Source of the DNA: JBCCQL01 sp039414355
GTDB lineage: Bacteria > Planctomycetota > Planctomycetia > Pirellulales > Lacipirellulaceae
Length of the DNA: 64,000 nucleotides
Assembly: GCA_039414355.1 (NCBI GenBank)
Contig: JBCDJN010000013.1
Span: 1 to 64,000, forward strand
Reading direction: 5' to 3'
Part shown: positions 7,865 to 16,710 of the stretch, piece by piece
Numbering within the stretch: the stretch's first letter is position 1
Layout of the letters: every line of letters begins with the position of its first letter
Made by a program: the position numbers and the translations under genes
The notes under the pieces: generated by a model
Seen by the model: only the letters and a program-made list of their open reading frames with translations
What the model was told of the DNA's origin: nothing
Databases searched by the model: none

Positions 7865-9172
7865 ATGTCTATCGCCGGTCTTCCGCCCCCTACTGAGACC
7901 CCGAGCCAACCCATGGACAAAGCCCCTGCCCCGGCGATCGAGCACCCCGCCGTCGAAGACGTCGAGGTCCGTGGCCACATCATCGACAGCCTGATCCTCC
8001 CGAAAGTGCTCGACTGCATCACGGCCGAAGGGGGATCGTTCCACATCAAGAAGATCACGGTTGGTCACGACCGCGCCGACTCGAGCTATGCGAAGGTGGA
8101 GGTCCGCGCCGAAGACGATCAAACGCTGCAGAGGATCCTTGGGCAGATCGCCGATCACGGCGCCTCGCCCATTACCAGGAGCGACTGCCGGTTGGTCGAG
8201 GCGGACATCGCCGGGGCGTTCCCGGAGGGGTTCTACAGCACGACGAACCAACGCTCTGAGGTGCGGCTCGGGGGGGAGTGGGTCCCGGTCGCGCAGCAAG
8301 AGATGGACTGCGGCATCGTCGTCGAGCAAGGCGGCCGTGCACGCTGCGTTGCGATGTCCGATGTCGAGCCGGGCATGTCGATTGTCGTCGGCCATGTTGG
8401 TGTCCGGGTCTTCCCGCTGGAGCGGGCCGATCAGGACCACGCGTTTGCGTTCATGAACAGTCCTGTTTCGACGGAGAAACCGAAGCAGGTCATCATCCGC
8501 CAGATCGCTAAGCACCTGTACGACAACCGCGCGGGCGGTGGCAAGACGCTGTTGGTCGGCGGCCCCGCGATTGTTCACACGGGCAGCGGCGCCCTCGTGT
8601 GCGACCTGATCCGCGACGGATACATCCACAAACTCTTCGCCGGCAACGCCCTGGCGACGCACGACATCGAGCAGTCGCTGTTCGGCACAAGCCTCGGCGT
8701 CGACGTCCTCGAGGGGAACATCACCGACGCGGGGCACGAGCACCACCTGCGGGCGATCAATCGGATCCGCCGATGCGGATCGATCGCGGGCGCGGTCGAG
8801 CAGGGTGTGCTCGAATCAGGAATCATGTACGAGTGCGTGAAGCAGGGCGTTGAGTACCAGCTGGCCGGGAGCATCCGCGACGATGGCCCTCTGCCGGACG
8901 TCGTGACCGACGCGTTGGAGAACCAGCGGAAGATGCGTGCAAGCGTCGCCGACGTGACCTTCTGCCTGATGGTCGCCACAACACTCCACTCAGTGGCTGT
9001 CGGCAACCTGCTGCCGGCGTGGGTGAACATCGTCTGCGTTGACATCAACCCTTCGACCGTCATCAAACTGAGCGACCGGGGCAGCTTCCAGACGATCGGC
9101 CTGGTGACCGATGTCGAGCCTTTCCTTCGTTCGCTGCTTGCCGAAGTCCGTCGCCTGGAGGAACAAGCGTGA
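7865..9172 (+). CDS. TIGR00300-family protein, ornithine cyclodeaminase-type (LOR/SDH-like domain)
   Basis: This 435-residue protein belongs to the archaeal/cyanobacterial-type ornithine cyclodeaminase family TIGR00300 (LOR/SDH domain), which converts ornithine to proline plus ammonia. Visible signatures are VEVRGHIIDSLILPKVLD, the long nucleotide-binding segment KTLLVGGPAIVHTGSGALV, the GNALATHDIEQSLFGTSLG motif and the C-terminal VNIVCVDINPSTVIKLSDRG. In cyanobacterial AgrE/ArgZ this module is the C-terminal half of a bifunctional protein; here it is free-standing and comes first. The ATG at 7865 is used, but ATG 7913 (MDKAPAPAIEH) is equally possible because family homology begins near residue 34. 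The stop overlaps the GTG start of the next gene by 4 bp, indicating coupled translation. Confidence 0.88.
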   Translation: MSIAGLPPPTETPSQPMDKAPAPAIEHPAVEDVEVRGHIIDSLILPKVLDCITAEGGSFHIKKITVGHDRADSSYAKVEVRAEDDQTLQRILGQIADHGASPITRSDCRLVEADIAGAFPEGFYSTTNQRSEVRLGGEWVPVAQQEMDCGIVVEQGGRARCVAMSDVEPGMSIVVGHVGVRVFPLERADQDHAFAFMNSPVSTEKPKQVIIRQIAKHLYDNRAGGGKTLLVGGPAIVHTGSGALVCDLIRDGYIHKLFAGNALATHDIEQSLFGTSLGVDVLEGNITDAGHEHHLRAINRIRRCGSIAGAVEQGVLESGIMYECVKQGVEYQLAGSIRDDGPLPDVVTDALENQRKMRASVADVTFCLMVATTLHSVAVGNLLPAWVNIVCVDINPSTVIKLSDRGSFQTIGLVTDVEPFLRSLLAEVRRLEEQA

Positions 9173-10044
9173 ACCGACCGCCAACCATCCTCATGTGTCC
9201 GCCCGAGCATTACGGGATCGAGTACGAGATCAACCCGTGGATGAGCACGAAGCGCCAGGTCGACCACGCCTTGGCCGTCGAGCAGTGGCGGGCGCTGCGT
9301 GCTTTGCTGATCGAACTAGGCGCGTCGATCCGCGAAACCCCGCCGGTGAAGGGCTGGCCCGACCTGGTGTTCACGGCCAACGCGGCGCTCATCTTCCACG
9401 AACGCGCGTTGCTGTCTCGCTTCAAGCATCCGCAGCGGCAAGGCGAAGAGCCGTACTATGAGCGTTCCTTGCGGAAAAACGGCTTTGAAGTTATCCGCAC
9501 GCAGGACGATTTTTCCTTTGAGGGGGCCGGCGACGCGCTGTTTTGCGGCGACACCCTCTACGCCGGTTACCGGTTGCGGAGCGACGCCGGCGGACACCAA
9601 CAGATCGGCGAGTCGCTGGGCGTCCGCGTTCTGCCGCTCGAACTTGTCAACCCGTACTACTACCATCTGGACACCTGCTTCTGCCCGCTGTCGCCGACCG
9701 AAGCGATCTACTTTCCGGACGCTTTCGACGAATACGGCAAGCGTGTGTTGTCTGAATCGATCCCTAACCTCATCGAAGTTGAGGAGTCCGAGGCGTGCAG
9801 CTTCGCGTGCAACGCCGTGGTCGTCGGGCGTTCGGTTGTCACCAACAGTGGATGCTCCGACCTGCACGAGAAGCTGCGGCGGGCGGGCTACAAGGCCTTC
9901 GAGACGCCACTCAGCGAGTTCGTCAAAGCAGGCGGGAGCGCCAAGTGCCTTACGCTACGCCTCGACGGCGAAGAGGCGGCCGCGTGGCGCCAGCCGCCTA
10001 CGGAGGCTGTCGGTCGTGACGCGGACGATGAACGAATGGGGTGA
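9169..10044 (+). CDS. Amidinotransferase-fold arginine dihydrolase-like protein
   Basis: This 291-residue protein of the amidinotransferase/DDAH/arginine-deiminase fold has the expected active-site set. It shows a substrate-pocket VFTANAALIF loop, FEGAGDALFCGDTLYAGY, the catalytic His in HLDTCFCPL and the nucleophilic Cys in GGSAKCLTLRL. The same domain is the N-terminal arginine dihydrolase half of cyanobacterial AgrE/ArgZ, which turns arginine into ornithine, CO2 and ammonia. Its partner gene encodes the other half, so the pair probably carries out arginine to ornithine to proline. It starts with GTG inside the upstream stop (GTGA). DDAH or a plain arginine deiminase are alternatives for this gene alone; the neighbour makes dihydrolase more likely. 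The last ~25 residues are low-complexity and may be non-native. Confidence 0.85.
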   Translation: MNRPPTILMCPPEHYGIEYEINPWMSTKRQVDHALAVEQWRALRALLIELGASIRETPPVKGWPDLVFTANAALIFHERALLSRFKHPQRQGEEPYYERSLRKNGFEVIRTQDDFSFEGAGDALFCGDTLYAGYRLRSDAGGHQQIGESLGVRVLPLELVNPYYYHLDTCFCPLSPTEAIYFPDAFDEYGKRVLSESIPNLIEVEESEACSFACNAVVVGRSVVTNSGCSDLHEKLRRAGYKAFETPLSEFVKAGGSAKCLTLRLDGEEAAAWRQPPTEAVGRDADDERMG

Positions 10045-10125
10045 CCCGCGCGTGCCCTGCTTTTGCATCGGTGTCACGGGCAGCGCTCCATGACCTCTCC
10101 ACGCTCGCCATCGACGGTGGCTTTG

Positions 10126-10151
10126 TAGCGCCGCGATCGGCGCAGGCGCTA
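10126..10151. terminator. Hairpin between convergent genes, possible terminator
   Basis: TAGCGCC (10126-10132) pairs with GGCGCTA (10145-10151) around a 12-base loop. It lies in the 169-bp gap between the arginine operon and the convergent second cyanophycinase gene. No T-run is evident, so a bidirectional terminator role is only inferred. Confidence 0.35.
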
Positions 10152-10213
10152 TAACGTCGGCGCTGATGCGACACCTCAGCCGTTGCCGCGGACTCGCTGG
10201 AATCGGTCCAGCT

Positions 10214-10344
10214 CTAACGCCGTCGTCCCGCTTGGCATCCTAGACCGCACAGCAGCAGGGCCCAGGCTGCCGGCTCTGGGACTGATGACGAGCCCGCAGG
10301 GACTGTCGCGCCAAAGCTATCACGCCACGCGTGCAGTTGAGCCT
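10214..10344 (-). pseudogene. Frame-shifted C-terminus (dockerin end plus PEP-CTERM tail) of the second cyanophycinase-like gene
   Basis: On the minus strand, sequence after about 10344 reads in a different frame from the cyanophycinase above it. It gives AQLHAWRDSFGAT, the second half of a dockerin-like loop, followed by a PEP-CTERM tail (VPEPAAWALLLCGLGC, then AGRRR). The upstream frame instead runs into NDVFGGSTARVA and a stop at 10320. Adding or removing one base in the GGAGGCT stretch near 10345 would join the two. Intact, the protein would be anchored by the PEP-CTERM system. Confidence 0.7.
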
Positions 10345-11261
10345 CCGAACACGTCGTTGGGCAGCGTCCGCGCAGGCGCGTTGAGGCTGTCACGCCAGAC
10401 GGTGTAGTCGGCTGCGTCGACGAGGCCGTCGTTGTTGTTGTAGTCACCGGCCAGCCCACTGAAAGCGGGCACTACCAACGCTTCGAGGCTAACCGTCTCG
10501 CCCGCTTCCATGACGAGTTCTCGGCCTGGCGTCGTCGAGGACGACGGCCAGATCGCGGTCACGGTCCGGTCGCCGACAACCGTCACAATGCCGTCGCGGA
10601 CGACGACGGCCGTACGCTCATCGATCCCGAGTCCCGCATGGTCGGGGAAGTCCGCCAGCGCCCGGCGGAGGCGGGTAATGCGGCCACGCTCGGTGAAGTG
10701 CTGATCGACCACCACGCCGGGGAGCAAGCCAAAGCCGGGCCCGATCTCGGGGACCGTGCTCCCGCCCTCGATCATCGGATCCCCCATGACAGCCGCCCCT
10801 GCCGAACTGCCACCGACAACACCGTCACGCGCCAAGAGATCATGCAAAGCCGCTTGCACAGGACCGCCGCCGTAGGCGGCCGTCAATCGCTCTTGGCTGC
10901 CGCCGCTCATCCAGACGCTATTCGCCTCCTCAATGGGATCGGTGAAACCGCCCTGCGCGGCGACTTGCGGGGAACGCGTGTGCAGCACCGAGAACGAGTC
11001 CGCCGCGATGCCGTCGTTCCGCCAAGGCTCGAGGAAACCGTCTTGTTCGTCAGAGTCGTCGGCTCGGGAACTCGCGGTTGGGATCACAACCAAGCGTGCA
11101 AAGTCGACGCCACCGGCAGCTTGATGGAATGCAGAAAGCGCCTCGTCTGCAAGCCGTCCGCCGCCGGCGATCACCAGCGTTCCCGACGTCTTACCGTAGA
11201 CACTCGCGCTCGAAACGCACGCGAGAAGACCGAACCTCAGGACCAGCCGTATGGAACGCAT
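10320..11261 (-). CDS. Exported cyanophycinase-like peptidase (S51), second copy, frameshifted before its PEP-CTERM tail
   Basis: This is a paralogue of the gene at 6172-6972, with the full S51 cyanophycinase motif set: SGGSQERL, VVGGSSAGAAVMG, VVDQHFTERGRITRL and GLGIDERTA. The start chosen is ATG 11261 (MRSIRLVLRFGLLACVSSAS, a good signal peptide); an open frame runs further upstream but without homology. After ~residue 255 it carries a dockerin-like loop (GDYNNNDGLVDAADYTVWRD). The frame then breaks near 10345, so the PEP-CTERM tail sits in another frame. The protease domain itself is complete. It converges on the arginine operon. The difference from copy 1, which has no dockerin or PEP-CTERM, suggests one copy is free and the other envelope-bound. 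Confidence 0.82.
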   Translation of the reverse strand: MRSIRLVLRFGLLACVSSASVYGKTSGTLVIAGGGRLADEALSAFHQAAGGVDFARLVVIPTASSRADDSDEQDGFLEPWRNDGIAADSFSVLHTRSPQVAAQGGFTDPIEEANSVWMSGGSQERLTAAYGGGPVQAALHDLLARDGVVGGSSAGAAVMGDPMIEGGSTVPEIGPGFGLLPGVVVDQHFTERGRITRLRRALADFPDHAGLGIDERTAVVVRDGIVTVVGDRTVTAIWPSSSTTPGRELVMEAGETVSLEALVVPAFSGLAGDYNNNDGLVDAADYTVWRDSLNAPARTLPNDVFGGSTARVA

Positions 11262-11458
11262 TTGTCTTCTTCCTCGACAATCGATCCACTCAGCAGCCGT
11301 CGTGACGCCGATGCAGGACGGGTATCGCGAAGCCGACACAGCCTGGCTGGGAGATCCGCGTCGTCCGGCAGCCACTGTACGTGCACCCCATTGCGCCCAA
11401 AACCACCTTGCGCATGCGAGCACACACTAGCCGCATGATCGCATCACGCTAAGGCTGC

Positions 11459-11800
11459 TTGAAGCGGTTTACCGTCGGCGTGCCGATAACGCCGAATCGC
11501 GTCGCATCGCTCTTCGCCGCTGCAAACAAGCTCCCGCCGGACGCTCGGTCGGCATTGCTCGATGAGGAGTGCCGATCGGACCCGAACTACGGTCCCAGCG
11601 CGAGGGGTTGCACCGCACCGACGACCGTACCTGGCGATGGAGTACGTGACGAGCGTTCCGCTCAGCGACGATTGCAACCAGGTACAGCTTCTCTGTTGCC
11701 GATCGGCCAAGGCCAAGGCTGTTTGTCCACGTCTGCTGGGCGGTACAACATGCCTATCAGAAGGGAGTCATCTGTCGCGCCAGCCGCCGCCGAGTTGCTG
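11459..11800 (+). pseudogene. Remnant of a planctomycete-type Ser/Thr protein kinase gene
   Basis: Short pieces in shifting frames match the N-terminal region of planctomycete protein kinases. They are VASLFAAANKLPPDARSALL (the leader typically preceding the kinase domain), RPYLAMEYVTSVPLSD (hinge region) and, in another frame, LFVHVCWAVQHAYQKGVICR, which leads into where HRDIKP should be. The catalytic loop and everything after it are absent. At least one frameshift and several deletions make it non-functional. Nothing else recognisable lies between 11262 and 11458. Confidence 0.6.
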
Positions 11801-12035
11801 CCGTTGGTCTACGAAGGCCTGCTGTCGCTCCACGGAGCCCCTTCCAGGTTCGAAGTAGTCAGTGCGCCTTAGGCGGAACCCGTCCAGCTCCGTCACCTTG
11901 CCGGGCCGTCAAAGCAGGAGGCCGCCGAAGCGCTCGGGACTTCCCACGCCTCCGCAAGCCGGACTTGCGAAGTTCGTCCGAGAGTGGCTCCTGCAGGCGA
12001 TGGCCCCAGAGTACGGGCCGGGCTTGCTCGCCTGA
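11784..12035 (+). pseudogene. Remnant of an ECF sigma factor gene
   Basis: AAELLPLVYEGLL resembles the start of planctomycete ECF sigma factors that precede kinase genes. After a large deletion come SKQEAAEALGTSHASASR (sigma region 4 helix-turn-helix) and, in a shifted frame, LAKFVREWLLQAMAPE, the usual C-terminal end, closed by a stop at 12033-12035. The order, kinase piece then sigma piece, is the reverse of the usual gene pair, so the locus was rearranged as well as decayed. Confidence 0.55.
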
Positions 12036-12049
12036 TTGCTTCTCCAGGC

Positions 12050-12262
12050 TCATGCTCCGCGTGGCAACTCAGACGATTGACCTTCCCATCGACGCCACGA
12101 CGAAATTCGACGCCGTAGCCTATAAGGAGTGATAAAGCCGCGTTGGAACTGCGGTCGTAGCTCAAACGGCTGCCTGTTGACGCGTACCACTAGCCGACCC
12201 TCTTCGAGCTCGGCCCGCCACAAGCCAGACAGCTCGTCAAGCTGATAGACGCTTGCATGCTC
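12050..12262 (-). pseudogene. Remnant of a serine-hydrolase (beta-lactamase-family) C-terminal domain
   Basis: Minus-strand reading gives HASVYQLDELSGLWRAELEE then GRLVVRVNRQPFELRPQF. After a frameshift near 12115 it gives YGVEFRRGVDGKVNRLSCHA. This pattern (ELxGxW/Y ... V...QP...L.P, then F.R..DGKV..L..H) resembles the small C-terminal beta-domain (DUF3471-like) that follows serine beta-lactamase-family hydrolases. The catalytic domain is not present. The identification is by pattern only. Confidence 0.4.
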
Positions 12263-12403
12263 CGCAAGACCGCCGACCTGCTACTAGAAATTTGGCAATT
12301 GATCGAAAGCTGCTTCGACGCCAGCGTGTGTGGAAACCTCAGCGGTAGACATGGCGGGCGGGTAATCGTACCGGGAGGACTCCAGCAGCCGGCTGTCCTC
12401 GGC

Positions 12404-12733
12404 TTAAAGCCGGAGATCGCCAACGGCTAACAGCCTTCTCCCACCGTTGGCTAGGGAGTAGAGCATGGCTTGATTGCCACGGCCGCGGATGCGAGCGGGC
12501 AATCCGGTCTTCCGGCTGCGGTAGTAGCTCAAGAAGCGATCAAGAGTCTCACCTGGATCGACGTGATCGCTAGCAGTGTCAGCGGTCTCTTCGTCATTGA
12601 AGATGTGGTTGCCGATGATCAGCCGGGCGGCTCTTTGTGCATTGCTTGCGTAGAAGCTCGCAACATTCGAGACGACCGATATGATCAAGTCGTGCTCGGA
12701 AAACCGCGCGAACGCACATCGATACCACGCCAT
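12404..12733 (-). other. Unassigned open frame of doubtful coding status
   Basis: A 109-residue open frame (start MAWYRCAFARFSEHDLIISV) lies just downstream of the beta-helix gene. It resembles no family I know. It has a low-hydrophobicity middle rich in Asp/Thr/Ser and a basic end. It sits next to a cluster of decayed genes and has no clear ribosome binding site, so it may be another remnant. The remaining bases 12263-12403 show nothing. Confidence 0.2.
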
Positions 12734-12768
12734 CGCAGCGAGAAGAACGATGCGTTGCCGCCCCTGGC

Positions 12769-15700
12769 TCAGCCGCGTCTTTCCGGTTTTCCTTCCCAGC
12801 GCGTCCGGCGGGGCGACAGGGCGAGCGACGCGGCCGCCAAACAAGACGCCACCGCGGGCGGCTCCGGCACGAGCGTGATCGAGAGTCGGGCGCCGCCCCG
12901 ATCGTCGAAAGCGGCGCCAAAGATGCGCGGCCGAGGAACGCCATCAAGCCACAGCCGGAACTCCCTGCCATCGGCGAGGACGCCGGTAAGCTCGCCGCTA
13001 CGCGCAAGGATATCGATCGTGTCACCTAACGCGAGCGACTGCGTAACATCCACGCCGTCAAGGAAGAAGGCTTCGCCGACTAGGTTGGTGACGCTGCGGT
13101 CAGAGGCAATCAACTGGGCCACCACCTGACCACCGGACATGTTGAGGACTGCGTCCTCCGCCAGGAAGAGGCTGCGGGTGAATCGGCCGCCGGAAAGGTC
13201 AACCGTGGCGCCCCGACCGATCACCGCTCCGTCGCCAAAGTCGCCGCCGGTGATCGTCACCTCGCTGCCATCGGCGGCCTGGAAGCTGGTTCCGAAAACG
13301 CCGCCGATGATCCTAACATCGCTGCCGGAAAGAACACGGAAGTCGAAGCCGAGTTCGCCGCCGGTAACGCGTACCCGGCTGCCCGGGAAGGCACGGAAGA
13401 AGTCGTCGAACTCACCGCCCGAGATGTTGACCACCGCCCCATCGTAGGCGTGCAGACTGCCGCCGATCTGGCCACCTGAGATGTTGAGGATGCTGCCCGA
13501 GAAAGCCTCGGAGCTGCCGCCGAGCGTTCCCCCCGTAATGTTGACAACGGCCCCTTGGTACGCCTTGAAACGCGTGCCGATCTCGCCCGACGAGAGCTTG
13601 ACGGAGCCGCCGAAGGCCTCGAATGAGCCGCCGATCTGGCCGCCCCGAACATGAAATGTGCTGCCATTAAACGCGTCGGCGTTGTCGCCGATCCAGCCGC
13701 CGGTGAGCGTGACGACGGCCCCCGAGGCTTCGAAGTTTGCGCCGATGTGGCCGTCCCCCGCCACGATCACCTTGCTGCCCTCGGCGGCTGTGAAGTCGCG
13801 CGGGACGGTGGCGCCTTGGTCGACGATCATCGTTTGGCCGCCGCGCAGGCCGGTCGGCGGACCCGTGCTGGAGACTCGAATCACGCCCGGCGCGGCGACA
13901 GGCAGCGTCGCCCATTGCAGCCTAACGATACCGTCGGACAGGGAATCGCCCTCCCCCTCGTTATCAAGTTGGCTGAAGAGAAAAGGTGTGCCGTCTTCCA
14001 GCACGCCCGAGAGCACCGCATCGACAGGGACGTTGATCCGCAGCAGTCCCCCGCTCCGATCATCGCCTGGGACCAATTCGCCGTTGATCCGGAACTCGCC
14101 GCCGATCAGACGAACCTGCGCATCCCCAGACACGCGGAAGCCGTCGCCGATCGTGCCGCCTGAGAGGTTTAGTCTGCCACGGCTGAGACGCAGCGAGTCG
14201 CCGATCATGCCGCCAGAGACGTTTAGCTGGCTGTCGCTTACGCTCGTGGAACGCCCCAACTCGCCGCCAGACATGTTGACGACCGAGTTGGAGATCAAAC
14301 CGCGACCGATTTCACCGCCGGTAACGTTGACGACGCTGTTGGAGAAGGCGCGAAATGTTGTGGGAAGCCTCCCACCGGATAGGTTCAGGGTGCTGCCGCT
14401 GAAGCTGAGTTGGTCACCGACCTCACCGCCGCTCATGTTCAGCGTGCTTCCCTCTTGAAATTCGTTGCTGCCACCCAGCCAGCCGCTGGTCAGGTTGACC
14501 GTGCTCTGGCCGCGGATCTCGTTCCCGCCGAGCACGACACCGCCATCAATGTTCACCACGCTGCGCTGCACCTTGAAGAAGCCGCCGGTCCGTCCGCCAT
14601 CGTCCCCACCAATCTCTCCGCCGGTGACATTGAGCACCGCATCGAAAAACGACGCCCGCTGCGCGAGCGTGCCAGCGGTCAGGTCGATCGTGCCGCCGAA
14701 CGCGGTAAAGTTCTCCCCGACCGTGCCACCTTCGATGCGGACGATTGACGCGACCGCTTCGAGGTTGCCGCCGGCCGTGCCCCCTTCTTCGACGACGACA
14801 ACGGCTCCCTCGCCCACGTTGTAGTTGTTCGGCGTCACGCCGCCCGCATCGATACGCAGCGTTTGCCCGCGGCGGATGCCAAATCCGATCTCGTCTACCG
14901 AGGCGACCAGCGTTGCGGGTCCGACGGCCGGCAGGTTGGCCGCGCGAAGGGTCAGTGTGCCGTTAGCGATCTCGTCTCCGACAAGCGATCGGACGTCGAA
15001 GTCGAGCGAGCTAAAGGCGAAAGGCGTGCCGTCTTCCAGCACGCCGGTGAGAAAGGCCTCGTCGGGGATGTCCACCTGCCGGGCGTCGCCGGCGGAGTCC
15101 AGTCCCGGGACCGGCACACCGTTGATCTTGAACTCGCCGCCGACGAGCGTCAGGCGGCTGTCCTGGCGTGCGGTGACTCTGTCGAATGCTCCGCCGGAGA
15201 TGTTCATCTCACCACCCGCCTCGGCGGTAAAGCGGAACCCGATCTCGCCGCCGGACACGTTCACCACGCTGCCCTCAAGTGCGGCGAAGTCGGCGCCGAC
15301 ACGGCCCCCGGTGATGTTGACCACCGCACCCCCGTGGGCGTCGAGGCCAGCACCGAGTTCGCCACCCGAGACGTTCAGTTCGCTGCCGTAGACCGCCCCC
15401 CGATCGCCTAGTCGCCCGCCCGAGAGGTTCACCCGGCTGCCTCCCTGCACTTGAAAATCGCTCTCAACCTCACCGGCCAGGATGTTGACGGTGCTCTGCT
15501 CAAGAGCGTCGAAGGCTCTGCCGACCACGCCGCCAAAGAGACTCACTTCGGCGCCGACGGCCTCGAAGTTCTCACCGACGCTGCCGCCCGCCTCGACGAT
15601 GACCACGCTGCCACGCCCGGCGTTGAAGTCTTCGCCTACCGACGCGCCGAGATCAACGCGCAGCGTCTGACCCGCGCGGACGCCAAGCGGGACGGGGTCG

Positions 15701-16710
15701 GTCGATGCAACAATACCAGGAGGTCTGATCGCCGGCAGCGTCGTCGATCGGAGCGTGATCGCATCCGGCGGTGAGAACCGGGTGAGCAAACTGTCAAGGT
15801 CCAGCCGGGTGAAGGCGAACGGTGTTCCGTCCGCGAGCACGCCCGAGAGCACCGACTCTTCCCCAAGCGACGCGATGCTGACGGTCTCGCCAGCGGTCGA
15901 CAGCCCGGCGACCGGCGATCCGTCAATCCAGAACTCGCCACCTTCGATCGTCAGCCTGCCATCGCCAACGATGCGAAAGCCATCGTCGATCGTCCCACCC
16001 GAAAGGTTGACGACGCCCCGAGACGAAGAGCTCTCACCGAGGCTGCCTCCGGTCATGTTGAAGACGCCGCCCTCAAACACCTCTAGGTCGAAATCGATCC
16101 GACCGCCCGAGAGGTTGACCGTGCTGCCGTCGAGCGCACGAAGCCGCCGTCGGACGCGCCCGCCGCTCACGTTCACAACACTGCCCGCGTCCACCTGAAG
16201 GTCCTGGTCGATCGTGCCACCGGTCACGCTTATTGTGCTGCCCTCGCTCGCCATCGCGGACTGACCGATCAGACCGCCGCTGACCAGGACGGTACTTCCC
16301 CGGGCCACAAAGCCACGATCGATAACGCCACCGGAGATGCTCACGACGCTGCCGGCGTTGGCGGTGAAGTCTCGTTCAATACGCCCGTCAGTGATGTTGA
16401 CCGCGGCGTTGAAGGAGGAAGACAACGAGTTGACGAATCCGCCGGTAATGTTGACCTCTACTGCTGTACTCGTCCCATCGGACTCCCCAGCTTGGAATCG
16501 GAACGGCAGGCTTCCCCCACCGGACAGGTTGAGTTGCGTGTTCGACCCAATTGACACCGGCGCCGGATCGGGTGGAACGTTAATCACGGTGGTGAAGAGT
16601 GACGCACTGGGCTGAGCGGATCCTTCCTGGCCAAGAGCTGCCTCGCAGGCGGCGAGCAACAATATCGCGGCAGCACTATGGAGATAAATCGTCGGGCGGA
16701 TCGGTTTCAT
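12769..16710 (-). CDS. Giant exported beta-helix repeat protein with PEP-CTERM tail
   Basis: This protein of about 1313 residues starts at ATG 16710 (MKPIRPTIYLHSAAAILLLA, a signal peptide ending near ALGQ). The body consists of dozens of imperfect ~20-residue units of the form GSxVNxSGGxxGxxFxAxxG, which predicts a right-handed beta-helix or autotransporter-passenger-like solenoid. These are organised into four large modules. Modules 2-4 each open with an RxGQTLRVDxGA-type segment, and every module closes with a GGEFxINGxxVxGL segment and a GVLxDGTPFxF segment (near 15840, 15040, 13995 and, degenerate, 12965). The C-terminus VPEPPAVASCLAAASLAL plus a basic end is a PEP-CTERM sorting signal. 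A surface adhesin or structural role is likely; no enzymatic domain is visible. A dead relative lies upstream. Confidence 0.85.
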   Translation of the reverse strand: MKPIRPTIYLHSAAAILLLAACEAALGQEGSAQPSASLFTTVINVPPDPAPVSIGSNTQLNLSGGGSLPFRFQAGESDGTSTAVEVNITGGFVNSLSSSFNAAVNITDGRIERDFTANAGSVVSISGGVIDRGFVARGSTVLVSGGLIGQSAMASEGSTISVTGGTIDQDLQVDAGSVVNVSGGRVRRRLRALDGSTVNLSGGRIDFDLEVFEGGVFNMTGGSLGESSSSRGVVNLSGGTIDDGFRIVGDGRLTIEGGEFWIDGSPVAGLSTAGETVSIASLGEESVLSGVLADGTPFAFTRLDLDSLLTRFSPPDAITLRSTTLPAIRPPGIVASTDPVPLGVRAGQTLRVDLGASVGEDFNAGRGSVVIVEAGGSVGENFEAVGAEVSLFGGVVGRAFDALEQSTVNILAGEVESDFQVQGGSRVNLSGGRLGDRGAVYGSELNVSGGELGAGLDAHGGAVVNITGGRVGADFAALEGSVVNVSGGEIGFRFTAEAGGEMNISGGAFDRVTARQDSRLTLVGGEFKINGVPVPGLDSAGDARQVDIPDEAFLTGVLEDGTPFAFSSLDFDVRSLVGDEIANGTLTLRAANLPAVGPATLVASVDEIGFGIRRGQTLRIDAGGVTPNNYNVGEGAVVVVEEGGTAGGNLEAVASIVRIEGGTVGENFTAFGGTIDLTAGTLAQRASFFDAVLNVTGGEIGGDDGGRTGGFFKVQRSVVNIDGGVVLGGNEIRGQSTVNLTSGWLGGSNEFQEGSTLNMSGGEVGDQLSFSGSTLNLSGGRLPTTFRAFSNSVVNVTGGEIGRGLISNSVVNMSGGELGRSTSVSDSQLNVSGGMIGDSLRLSRGRLNLSGGTIGDGFRVSGDAQVRLIGGEFRINGELVPGDDRSGGLLRINVPVDAVLSGVLEDGTPFLFSQLDNEGEGDSLSDGIVRLQWATLPVAAPGVIRVSSTGPPTGLRGGQTMIVDQGATVPRDFTAAEGSKVIVAGDGHIGANFEASGAVVTLTGGWIGDNADAFNGSTFHVRGGQIGGSFEAFGGSVKLSSGEIGTRFKAYQGAVVNITGGTLGGSSEAFSGSILNISGGQIGGSLHAYDGAVVNISGGEFDDFFRAFPGSRVRVTGGELGFDFRVLSGSDVRIIGGVFGTSFQAADGSEVTITGGDFGDGAVIGRGATVDLSGGRFTRSLFLAEDAVLNMSGGQVVAQLIASDRSVTNLVGEAFFLDGVDVTQSLALGDTIDILARSGELTGVLADGREFRLWLDGVPRPRIFGAAFDDRGGARLSITLVPEPPAVASCLAAASLALSPRRTRWEGKPERRG

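Noticed and set aside
7640..8746. Long minus-strand frame opposite the ornithine cyclodeaminase gene
   Set aside because: It mirrors a strongly conserved plus-strand gene, is Arg/Asp/Val-rich and has no motifs; it is a GC-driven shadow.
6172..11261. A complete cyanophycin synthesis and degradation locus
   Set aside because: No cyanophycin synthetase or isoaspartyl dipeptidase is present; only polymer-cutting and arginine-catabolic candidates are.
12769..16710. Regular short DNA repeats considered as a CRISPR array
   Set aside because: The repeats are in-frame ~60-bp protein repeats with variable sequence, no constant repeat/spacer pattern and no cas genes.
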